64,000 nt of DNA from Sisyra terminalis (lineage: Eukaryota; Arthropoda; Insecta; Neuroptera; Sisyridae). Of this stretch, positions 1 through 34,866 are shown in pieces (the stretch's first letter is position 1; each line of letters opens with the position of its first letter). Below the pieces are notes generated by a model that saw nothing but the letters and a program-made list of their open reading frames with translations, was not told the origin of the DNA and did no database searches. Position numbers and translations under genes: made by a program. The stretch lies in the NCBI GenBank assembly GCA_958496175.1, contig OY292274.1, forward strand, positions 682,001 through 746,000, given 5' to 3'.

Positions 1-777
1 GATAAATGGAAAGATCATATGTAAGTTTTATAGTAAAACTATTTTTTGTTTTTTTTTTTGCAATAATTTAAAAGTAATTTCAAAATAAAAATTAATTTTT
101 GAATCTAGTACCGAAGACGCCGACAGCTCCCGAACAAACCCGAGCGCGTGTGACGTCATAATGTTAGTTGTCACTCATTGCAGTTGATACAGAAATAATA
201 AGTACAGTGTTTTGATTGATTTAATTCTGTTGTGATAGTTAAATATTGAAATTTATATTGAAAATGTCGAACCTTAAAAGTTATCGTTCTTGTTTTGTAC
301 CATTATGTACGAATACTACAAAAACAACTCCTAACAAAATGTTTTTAAATGTTCCCCAAGATGGCAAACGTCGAAATAAATGGTTTCAAGCAGTGCACCG
401 TGATAATTTTTATCACATTTTTATAAATGTGATAAAGACTTTGCCTTTATAAATCCTTGATCACATATAGCTTATTGGAATCAACTAACGACTCGTTTTT
501 TAGCAATAAATTTTCAATATTATTGTCTAGTCACGTGTAATAGCTATAAACGCTGTACTGTTATTAAATAGCTATAATATTATGACGTCACAACTATGGT
601 GAGCACTCATGGCGCATTTATAGTCACGTGATTTTTTTTTAAATTTTATCAATTTTTAATCGTTTATAATTAATTGAAAACATTTTTTTTAAGTTTTTTG
701 AATTAAATATCAATATTATTAATAATAAAGTTTTAAAATACATGAAAAAAATCAATAATTTTTTTTTTCAAAATCCC
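1..777 (+). mobile_element. THAP-domain DNA transposon copy 1, non-autonomous, cut by the window edge
   Basis: Nearly identical to 55638-56389, so the window begins about 25 bp inside the element; the right end by comparison is ...caaaatccc at 777. It contains a GC-richer promoter-like segment (about 110-190, with tgacgtca), a short THAP reading frame and an AT-rich remainder. No catalytic transposase region is present, so this is an internally deleted copy that would need a transposase in trans. Compared with copy 2 it carries an additional GTGATAA-rich palindromic piece at 400-436. Confidence 0.8.
264..452 (+). pseudogene. THAP zinc-finger N-terminal fragment of a transposase
   Basis: ATG at 264 opens 62 codons. 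The start, YRSCFVPLCTNTT, then PNKMFLNVP, DGKRRNKWFQAV, fits the first half of a THAP DNA-binding domain: the C-x4-C pair, the FxxVP motif and the conserved Trp. THAP domains bind DNA and occur at the N-terminus of P-element-like and other insect transposases (known of the family). The frame leaves homology after the Trp region and stops at 452; the second Cys/His pair is missing, so the domain cannot fold normally. In the second copy the frame starts at 55900 and is stopped earlier by a TGA at the second cysteine. Confidence 0.7.
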
Positions 778-884
778 TTTATTTTATGTTTTTTAATATT
801 CAAATTAGCTGCGTTTCGTTAATAATTAATAATTAGCTTAGTAATAATGAAATAAAAAATATTTATTCTGATATTTCACTTGCA

Positions 885-1112
885 TTAAAACATTATACAT
901 TTTACTCATAAGTAATTTTTGTAAGTTCAAAGTAATTGTTTAGTAGAAGGAATAATTTAGTGGAGATAGTACTGCATAGATATTAGGAAGGATTAAGAAT
1001 ATAGAATTGTGAGAATTATGTAATGAAATATTATACATTTTACTCGAATAAGTAATTTTTGTACTGCATAGATATCGGGAGGGATTAATAATATAGAGTT
1101 GTGAGATATTAA
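885..1112. repeat. Tandem duplication, two diverged copies
   Basis: The segment attatacattttactc...taatttttgta...ctgcatagatat.. gga.ggatta...atatag..ttgtgaga occurs at about 887-1015 and again at about 1028-1110, with an internal deletion in the second copy. Function unknown. Confidence 0.6.
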
Positions 1113-1654
1113 ATTTGGCATAAAATATACATAAAATATTTAAATATAATATTGTATATATAAAATTATATAATAAAAAAGTTATATAAACTTATATATA
1201 AAATTTCCTTTAGTTCATAGTCTATTTATGTTACAACAATATTAATTCATTTCTGATGCAAAAATTCATATAAAATGTGACGAAACAAAGCTTTTAAAAT
1301 ATTGTTGCATCTGATTTGGGCCGATTGTTTTCTTTTTTCTTAATAAAAAGTATGTAATTAATATAATGAATGACAAGTTTTATAGAAATTATTTAATGTT
1401 CTTATGTATTTGGTAATCAGTCTCCTTTATATTTTTAGTCATGAAACCTGGTGAAGACATCTATGTTGAATATTACCAAAGCTTCGAGTTGAAATGATGC
1501 AAGCGAATTCTACCTAGGTATGTTTTAGATAAATACCGTTAGAAAAAAAAACTGAATTTTTCTCAACTGAAATCGTTAGATAATTTATACTTAAGATTTT
1601 TTTAATTATTATTTACTGTCGCTTTTTAACGACTAAGGTCTTTAACGACTGGAG

Positions 1655-1735
1655 TTAATACAAATCTGTAATCGAGAAATATCGAAAATTTGCTCGATAC
1701 GAAGACCTAGACCACTCGGCCACCAGTAAACTTTA
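1655..1735 (-). repeat. tRNA-like SINE remnant
   Basis: On the minus strand TGGCCGAGTGG (1713-1723) matches an RNA polymerase III A box, followed by TCGTATCGAGC (near 1693-1703) where a B box would lie, and then CAAATTTTCGATATTTCTCG. The last block is shared with 3285-3420, so this looks like the head of a dispersed tRNA-derived repeat rather than a functional tRNA; no cloverleaf can be built. Confidence 0.4.
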
Positions 1736-3284
1736 TGAAAATTTGTTAACATAATTTACTTAATCAGACAACTCTATATTATTGAATTGGCGAATCGAAG
1801 GACTTTTCTGTTTAGTTCAGAATACGTTAAGGAAATTGTGAAGTATTTTTTCAGCGAATCATCGATACTTAGTAGAAACAGTAATAATAGACAGAAAATT
1901 TTATGTATTTAACGAATTTTAATCTTGAAAACACTGGGCCTACATAAAATTACCTACTTCCTAGAATGAATATTTATCTAATTTAATAGGAATGAAAAAT
2001 TCATTAAATTCCTAAAACGAATATATTTCTTATTCATTAAATAAGAAGTGTCTTTAAAAATGTATTATTGATCGTAAAAAATATTATGCGTAATAATATG
2101 CCTTTGAAGAAATTTTATGGATCACTTAGTAAAGAAAAGTTTAACCCAGAAGATATCAGAATAATTTTTGAACTTTCACTGAGATATTTGATTTTTACAA
2201 TGAGAGGAAATATATCGTTAGAATTTTGTAGACAAAGCATTATTATTTTCATATAAATTCTTTTCAACTTCGTAAATTTATTCAGTACGAACCAGTGAAA
2301 ATATTAATTGAATTGGTTTACACTAGTGTAGGTACGTCTTACGAACAACATAAAAATAACATTAAATACAATTTCACCTAACGTACTGCAAAATAACTGC
2401 ACCAAATTGAAGAAGTGCATCAACCAAATCATCGATTATTTCCAAAGCACAAAATATCAACTTTTTTTGAAAAGGTTGTTGAACATTTCAACGTTTATCT
2501 AGAAATAATTTAGAAACGGATGTTGTGTTTCAATTTCGTTTTTCAATACTTTTCAATACAGTACTGTTACAAACATGAGTTGAACATTTTTTTTTAGTTT
2601 AATCAAAACCTTTGACTCATAGTGGCACGTCATTGGTTATTTTCTAATGATAAAATAATACATATACATATTTTTGAAAATAGTAATGATTGATCTTAAA
2701 GCAAAAAATATACAATTTCAGTCATACAAAATATAAATGCATGTTTTGATTCATTAATTTTTTTATTCATCAAAGCCGTACTATGGCATTCCAATATTTC
2801 TCCATTATCTCAAAGCATTTATTTGAATAATTTTCAGATATTTGATCTTCATTCTTATTCTTCGTGAATTCTTTTTTAACATTTTTAGCTTTCGGTTTTG
2901 AGTTATTGGAATCGCTGTGTCTGTTACAAAGTTGATAAACTCCATGCAGTAAACACATTATTCACTATTTTAATTTTGAATAATATTAATTTATTCAAAC
3001 AAAATTATGAAACATTTCATTGTGAAATATACATTACAGTTCTGTTAAAATGACATTTGTCAAAATAGAGTTATTATTCAAAAAAGCTACTTTTTCAACT
3101 CTTATTTCTTATACCATACATTGTTATTTTGTAATTAATTTTAGAAGAAGTGTCAACTTGCAAAAAAATACGGAATTTTTATTTCGTTAAAAATATTATT
3201 GGTATCAGTCTTAATTGTCGGAATAATTAGTTAAGTATGAACACAACTTTTAGATAAGAACTTTTCCTTTTTGCTGTGCCAGAA

Positions 3285-3420
3285 CCTTAACTGCCTGGAT
3301 TTTAGCGGCTCTAGAGTTTATAAGAAACCGTACCGAGAAATATTGAAAATTTGGTCGATACGAGAACCAAATCCAGCAAAAGGAACTTACCAAAGCGGCA
3401 AGTATCCCATCCTAAAGTTT
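3285..3420 (-). repeat. tRNA-like SINE remnant, second copy
   Basis: Minus strand: A-box-like TGCCGCTTTGG (3390-3400), then TCGTATCGACC (about 3353-3363) and CAAATTTTCAATATTTCTCGGT, paralleling the copy at 1655-1735. It continues into a GC-richer tail with no counterpart in the other copy. Confidence 0.4.
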
Positions 3421-3784
3421 TCAGAAAACAATAGATAAGAAAAGCAACTCAAAGTAGGTATATCAAAAAAGAATAGAAAATATCAAAAGATAATATAAAG
3501 CAATAATTTTTAATTCTCTTATTTACACTATAAAAATTACAAATTTTGTAAAAATTACAATATTTTCACTGAAATGTTTATTTGACTAACAATTATCCTA
3601 ACGGTATAATCTTTCATTGTTTCATGATGTTTACCTTATCTTTGAAAATAAATCCTGGACGCTAAATTCAATAAAACATAAAATATGTTTTTATGGATTA
3701 CTCTATTTATGGTCGCTTTTCACCAACAAGGATTCCTTATAATCTGATGAACAAAGTAGTATCGTAACGTGGCGGGTACAGGGG

Positions 3785-3862
3785 GAGCCATGAAAATGGT
3801 TCCATGAAAACTATGAAAACCGTGAGAACCATGAAAAACCCCGGTGGTACATGAAAATGAGA
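3785..3862. repeat. Imperfect minisatellite, ~10-bp ccatgaaaa-type unit
   Basis: About six diverged units of ccatgaaaa(n) / ctatgaaaac / cgtgagaac follow each other. The antisense frame reads a repetitive FHGSHGFHSFHG pattern, which reflects the repeat rather than a gene. Confidence 0.6.
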
Positions 3863-4389
3863 CGGCATGTTGACATTGATAATTCCATAACAAAAATTGC
3901 TTTTTAAAAAACACAAAGATTACATTTTTAAATAATTAAAGAATTTAATGGAGATTTGACTCTTTACCAATTTTCTTGGCTAATGGATAAAATAAAGGGC
4001 AAAGAATTTCCAGTCGGTTCCGGGTGGCGAAAAAGCTCGTTACGCCACTAGAACGAAGAAATGAAATTTGGTTTTTCAAGATGAGAAGGAGATCATAGAA
4101 ATGTCATGAAAGAATAGTATTGTCAGGCTCGCTGAAAACACAAAATTTTATTGGCAGAGATACTAAAAGTTATACCCTAGATGAATGGTTCTTTTATACG
4201 AAAATATAATTCTATTTAAGTGGTTCCATAACGAATTATTTCGAAATTATTACATAATGTATGTATTAATATATAATTTATTTAAAATATAATCATTATA
4301 TATTTTTACAATAATACAATTTCCTTAGATTGAACCCTCTACCTACCCGATATTTATTGTTTAATTTCGACCATTTTGACCTTTAGAAG
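3863..4389. other. AT-rich spacer, short hairpin only
   Basis: No gene seen. A short inverted repeat, gtggcg...cgccac with a 13-nt loop, lies near 4024-4048 in an otherwise AT-rich stretch. Confidence 0.4.
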
Positions 4390-5640
4390 ATTTGAAATAT
4401 TCAAGGGCTAATATAAGCTAAAAATGATAAATGCAATAATCTCCTTGATTATCTCTCTCCTTGATTGATCCATTTTTAAGACCTTAACTTTCCGTTTTGA
4501 TTTCCCAAGAATCTAGCCGTCAAATGCAAATTGTTTTTATGCAATTTCGTTAAGAATAATTCAGTCTTAAATATTCAATTAATCTGCTCAAATTCAGCGA
4601 AAAAAAAAACCAGCCCTTTTATTCTTTATATGAACTTGGAAAATTTTCTTCTGGAAACTTTGAAAAACTGAAAAACTTTGAAATGAAATAATATTGCGAG
4701 TGTCCTTTTACTCACAGGACAAAAATTTCTTCACATAATTTCTGATATAAGGACATTGTTTCTTAATCAGCTGATAAAATATACCCTTATAAGGAAAACT
4801 CACCCCTCAAAAACAACCAATTTTAGGGCAAATTTGGTGTGTTTTTTTTCCTTAATTTTACGTTTTGATTTCTCAAGAATCCAGCCGTTAAGTGCATTTT
4901 TTTTATGCAATAGCGTTAAGAATGATTTAGTTTATATTATTCAGCTCAATTTCAACGAATAAAAACATCTCATATATCCTTTTTATGCAATTGAAGATTG
5001 TCCTTTTTGAAATTTTGAAACGATATTGCGGGTATCCTTTTGCGCACAGGTCAAAATTTTTTTCACATTTCAAATCATGTAAGGACATTGTTTTATAATC
5101 CGTTGATAAAATATGAGCTCATAAGGAAAAGTCACTCCTCGAAAACGACCAATTTTAATTTTATTGCATGCATTTCAACCTCCTTAACTTCCAATTTTAA
5201 TTTCCCAAAGATGAAGCGGTTAAATGCAAAAAATTTTTATGCAATACCGTTAAGGATGATTGTTTATATTATACGGCTCAATTTCAGCAAAAAAATCCTT
5301 TATATCCCTATTATGCTTAACGTTATTGCATAAAAATAATTTGCATTTAACCGCTTCATCTTTGGGAAATTAAAATTGGAAGTTAAGGAGGTTGAAATGC
5401 ATGCAATAAAATTTAAATTGGTCGTTTTCGAGGAGTGACTTTTCCTTATGAGCTCATATTTTATCAACGGATTATAAAATAATGTCCTTACGTGAGTTGA
5501 AATGTGAAAAAAATTGCCCTGTGTGCAAAAGACCACCCATAATATCGTTTTAAAATTTCAAAAAGGACATTCTTCAATTGCATAAAAAGGATATAAAGAA
5601 TGTTTTTTTTCGTTGAAATTAAGCTGAATAATGTAAAAGG
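4390..5640. repeat. Cluster of ~300-bp units, three direct and one inverted
   Basis: Units begin near 4390, 4690 and 5005 on the plus strand. Shared landmarks are the ggacattgttt..taatc block, the aaggaaa..tcac.cctc.aaaac..ccaattt block, and the tttttatgcaat..cgttaa block. A fourth unit runs in inverse orientation from about 5318 to 5620. Its arm (5318-5540) is the closest match to the unit at 5040-5255, and the two are separated by a ~62-bp spacer, so together they form a large hairpin. The reading frames seen over both arms (plus 5040-5333, minus 5300-5536) are two views of the same repeat. A weaker inverted piece recurs near 5800-5850. Confidence 0.75.
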
Positions 5641-8600
5641 AACTACAATGTTTGGAAATGGTAAACCGTTACGTTTTGGCTATTTTTCTGTACAGTATGA
5701 AGGAGTGAAAATTAATGGCTTCGAAATAAAATCTATATTTTCAAGATAAAAACCAATCACCCAAATGTTTTTATCTTATAGAGAGAAATAGCTGAAATTA
5801 TGAGATTTTCACCCGTAAAAACGAAATTATCAATGTCCTTACCTTGGTGTAAAAAAAAACTATTATGGTTTTAATTTAAAGGCGAAATAAAAAAATAAAA
5901 AGCAGCTCTTTTATTTTAATATTCAAAGCAAAATATGAGAATGATAAATCTTAGAGGGGATATTATGACTGAAACATTTTTGAAAGTAATTCAACAAAAG
6001 CATGGTATTTCTTTCTCAATCAGCTACTCCTGAAATTCAAAATCTCATAATATTTGCGAATTTTCAATAGAAGACATTTAAGATCAACAATAGATGCAAT
6101 CCTCTCTGGAACCACCGCAATATTGTTCCATTAGCTTGTGAGTGTTAAGATCGCTTAGTGGAACGCATCCGATATTTGTGTACTATTTTATTGATAAAAA
6201 TTACTGAAGTATGGAATTTCTCCTTATCAAATAGTATTTTCATGTTTCTTGATGCATTCTTCTATAAAAAAATATTTTGTTGAATTAAAAAAGAATTTTC
6301 AAAACAGAAGAATAAGTTTCTCAAATATATATTTTATTGAAGATATTATATTATTACAGTAGATTCTCTGAAGCAAAAGTAAAGTCGTAAAGTAGAATCT
6401 CTGAAATTAAAATAATTGGTAAACTTTATTGGTAGAAGGGTTAAGATTAAGAAGTCCAGATTCATGATGAAATATATTTTTTTCGTTTATTAACAAAGAG
6501 CCTTTAGGAATTCACAAATGATGGCAGCGAGCGATGCGTTTATTAAATCTATAATAATTCTATTGTTGTGACAGCACTATAATGCCGACTTTGCACTACT
6601 TGCTATACATATACGTTGCAAATAGTGTTAGATCTTACATTTCCTTTTACTTGTATTCAAATTTTTTTACATAAAACTAACTTATCATCGTTTTTTCATC
6701 TAATTTTTTATTTAATTTTAATTCACAGCACATGGAATATTTTAACTACAGTAAACACATTATCTTATACGATACTTATTGCGATATTTTTTCTTTTTGG
6801 TTTGTTTAATTTTGAATAAATTTTTGTACACTTTTGTGTTCACTCTTTTCTGTAAATAACTTAATGAAATCTGTACTAAATTGTAAAAATCATTCTTCCG
6901 TACATTTTTTATATAAAACTTGATTCTTTCTCAACCATAATATTTTCAATCTTAAGTATATCATTTATAATTTTAAATACAATTCGAAATATTCATGAGC
7001 CTTCATTTCATTTCCAAATGGTCAAATATCGTAACACTATCAGTTCCATCAGAGTTACTCTGCATTTATTAAAACAATTTATTAATTCTATGTGACAATT
7101 AACTCAAAATTTATGCTATGTAAAATAAAAATAATTTAAGTTTATGTAGCTGCCTTGTAAATTTATCCTATAAGTGTAATACTAAATTCATTTTCTATTT
7201 TCAGTCTTTATTTTTCAAGTGATTAAATTTTTTAGTCTTCTTTTTTTTCAAAACAATGATCAAATGAATTATGTGCATTATTAATAAAATACCACATAAT
7301 TGTACTATGATAATTCGCTACACACACGACATTTTCATTTCTCATTCACGTTCACTCGAAAAATAGTATTTAGTACAGATTTGTTGGCTAATATTTTCTC
7401 TTCTTTAGATATTTAGTAGTAAGATTTAGGCGTATAAAACTTGCCCAAAGAAATATAATTTTCAGCAGATGATTTCGTATACGTTGCAGTAAATATTCGA
7501 TAGACAAATATTGGGTAAGAAGACAAAAATATTAACCTTGACCAAGAACGATGATAAGTAGTATATGTCTACGACTGATCTAGTTTGTCACAACATGACA
7601 ATAAATAATCAGTACTTGTAACAAATGTAAATGAATCCATAATCACTCGAGAACACGATTGCGAAAAAATCTATTTTAGATAATCATAGGATAAATCATG
7701 TACGGACAAGTTTGAATTTTCTTCAAAATATTCGTTTCATTCAATTTAATGAAGTTCTCTACAGTGAAAAAAAATACTCTTTATTAGTTTCTTTTTTTTA
7801 CCACAATAGCATTTTCATTTTTCTGTTGTTAATTATTCCGTGCGTAAATTTCGGATTTGAAATTTTTCCTTTGAAAACATCTAATTATGTTTTTATTAAT
7901 ACCACAATGTTAAGCTATCCAATCTTATTCAAATTTCAATGTATAATTCCTGAGTTATTTATTTTTTTATATTTCGGCTAAAATGTGTGATAATCTGTTA
8001 ATTTTTCAAAGTAAAAAACCTCCTTAAAATTGAAAAAAAAAATGAGGTAGAACATATGGATGGTTCCAATATCATTTCTTATTAGCTGTTATATTAAATA
8101 ATTTAAATCAAATGTTAAAATTTTAGATCGTTTTTAATCGTATTTCGTCAAGTGTAAACACTAAAATAATATACAAGTACGTCGTTACATTTGAACTATG
8201 TTTCGTAATATGCTTGCTCATACTCACAAATTATAATCATTTACAATAAATCTTAAATAACTATTGATACAATCAATTCTTATAACAATTAAAAGAGGAA
8301 CTTCACACTTATTCGAGGCCAGGATAATTATTTACATAGAGGTGAAAGTCAAAAAATGATTAGGCGAATAATTCGATTTTCTTTTTAAAATAAACAATTC
8401 CTTGATATACGCAATGAGGCCTATTTAAGATTTAAGAATAATTTTAATCACAGATCAATTACATGCAAATAAGGAGTAATAAAAATACATAATCAACAAT
8501 ATACATGCTTAGAAAAATCGTCATATTAGCTTATCTTGAGTCTTATAATTTTTATATATATATTTACAATTTCAAAACTCAAAAGAAAAAATCTTGTTCG

Positions 8601-9054
8601 TTATGTGCTGCTTTTGTAGCACTGAGTCTTTAATTTCTGGCAGTTTCGAGCTTAAGCGTTTTTTTTTGTAAGTAAATTAAAACATTTTTTTTTCTAAATT
8701 GGTCGGATAATTGCTTTTGTGTTTAGTTAATGAAATAAATTAGTTTTCTTTCCTGCAAAAGCGTGGAGTTTTATCGCAACAAATCTACAAATTATAAGAA
8801 TTGATTGTGCATATAGTTTTACATAAAAAGACATAATAAATAAATGGCCCGTTACATTATTTATCCTTGGTGTTTACATAGTTGTATTCAAATGAAGAAG
8901 AAAAAAAAAACATTTTTTATAAAGAGATAATAATAAGAAGTTTAATAAAAGTGGTGGAGAATATGGTTTATGATGGGTAAAGTGTCCACTACGGTTTGTT
9001 GTATAAAGTTAGAACTAAGTTGACTGAACACATTCACCACTGCAAAGAGTAGTG
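5641..9054. other. AT-rich intergenic sequence, no gene seen
   Basis: Only short frames rich in Phe, Leu and Ile (for example 6616-6819, 7712-7981) occur, typical of random AT-rich DNA. If mnb uses a distal polyadenylation site, the part near 8600-9050 may belong to its 3' UTR; nothing in the sequence decides this. Confidence 0.45.
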
Positions 9055-9152
9055 TAATGATGCAAATCAACAAGGCACTGAATAGTTTCTCGACAGAAAC
9101 GCTATCGAAAACAAATTATATACGCAGTGCCTTGTAGCTGATGCATTCATTC
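9055..9152. other. Strong imperfect hairpin beside the mnb 3' end, candidate structured RNA
   Basis: An uninterrupted 11-bp stem pairs 9070-9080 (acaaggcactg) with 9125-9135 (cagtgccttgt). Outer pairs continue with atgca 9060-9064 against tgcat 9142-9146 and aatg 9056-9059 against catt 9148-9151, with small bulges. The 44-nt apical part contains its own stem, atag..tttc against gaaa..ctat. It could be part of the mnb 3' UTR on the minus strand or a microRNA-like precursor on either strand. I recognise no known microRNA in the arms, and the large apical region is unlike a typical one. Confidence 0.4.
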
Positions 9153-9808
9153 CATTATTATAAATATGAATTATTATTACTTTCGTTTATTTATTAATGA
9201 AAACTTGTAGGAAACATGTAGGTTTTGTGGTATTATATATTATCATATTTTTCAGTTATTGATATTTAAATACCATAGCATGATTAACGTTAATTAATGC
9301 TAGTAGAAATCATTAAACTGTTTTTTTTTTAAATATTATGTTTATTTTTTTTTTTTCACTTTTTCTTCACTCAATATTAGAAAAAAATTCAAAAACAAAA
9401 AGAATATTGAGAAAATAAAACACTTAAATTTATGTTGATTTGTCAATATCAACAGAGTAGTAAAACGGTACTCAAAGTCTGTTGCTGTTTATGACTGCTC
9501 AGTTGTGATTATATTTAATCTAAAAACTACAAATCAGTCCTAAATTGATGCAATTCGCAGCACATTCTTGAAATATCTATATGTACACAAGGGAAAACAA
9601 ACGTTAATGAAACTATAAAATGTTATTGTTCACAGTGTTAAAAACTTTTTTTGTCGTCAAATGATACGTTATAAAACATTTGCAAAAAAACGCTGAAGGA
9701 AAAACAGAAACGGTTCATTTCTGTGGTACTGTTAACGAGCATTTGCCGTCGTATGAAAATGACAACCAAAAGCGAACGAAGGTGGTTGAATATCGCGTCA
9801 TATTAATG
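9153..9808 (-). other. Probable mnb 3' untranslated region
   Basis: Sequence directly 3' of the mnb stop codon. Base composition stays balanced for about 130 bp (to roughly 9680) then turns AT-rich. A minus-strand AATAAA (TTTATT on the plus strand) lies near 9341 within a long T run. No other gene is seen. The end of the transcript cannot be fixed from sequence. Confidence 0.45.
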
Positions 9809-34242
<24,434 letters not shown>

Positions 34243-34866
34243 ATGTAATACAAGCTGTGTTAGTACATTTGGTTAGATAAAAATGAAACGCATAATTTAT
34301 CTTTGTCATACTCATGAGTACATAGTATAAAACGGAAAAGGATGAAATATGTCGAATAATTTATTTATTCGACTAATTTATTTAGAATAGTTAATTTAAT
34401 ATTACAAAACGTTGAACATGTCGCGCATGCTCACTCACATCATGTGAGAGATGACATACTAAAGTTGCCAACACTGCCAATTTATAAATTCAAAAGCGTT
34501 ATCACGTTTGTATTATTTTATTTATTGTTGAATTATTAATTTAATTTTTATTTTTTAGTTATAATTGTCTTACAAACATACTAATTTAATGTTTTATTTG
34601 TGATTTAATCATATTAAAAAGTTCTACATTCATAACTTATGAGCATCAAATCAAAGTATATTCAATCCCAAAAGTTTATTAAAAAAATGTTATTTTCTCT
34701 TATTTTGTTTTAAATTTTTTTGTGAAATTTCCGAGTTTCTCTTAAAACTATATACAGTTTTTAAGTATTGACATATTTATTCGCCTCATGATACGTTGTA
34801 CGACGTAATTATTCACGAATTTGTATGTACTTTGGTCTCTGATTGTATCTCCATAACACCCTTAAG
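34243..34866 (+). mobile_element. 620-bp unclassified repeat, copy 2
   Basis: Starts at tgtaatacaag, lacking the outer tacgaaagtgcgaca end found in copies 1 and 3, and runs through the ggttagataaaaatgaaacg, catgtcgcgcatgctcactc and ctccataacacccttaag landmarks. It shares the whole inner part with 21110-21730 in inverse orientation. Confidence 0.65.

Larger units (their letters stand above)
778..3784. other. AT-rich intergenic sequence, no gene seen
   Basis: Apart from the tandem duplication (885-1112) and the two SINE-like remnants listed separately, only short unsupported reading frames of biased AT-rich composition occur (for example 2068-2256 and, antisense, 2770-2958). Neither resembles a family I know. 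Confidence 0.5.

Noticed and set aside
5040..5536. Two similar proteins on opposite strands
   Set aside because: They are translations of the two arms of an inverted repeat; no start context, domain or splice signal supports a gene.
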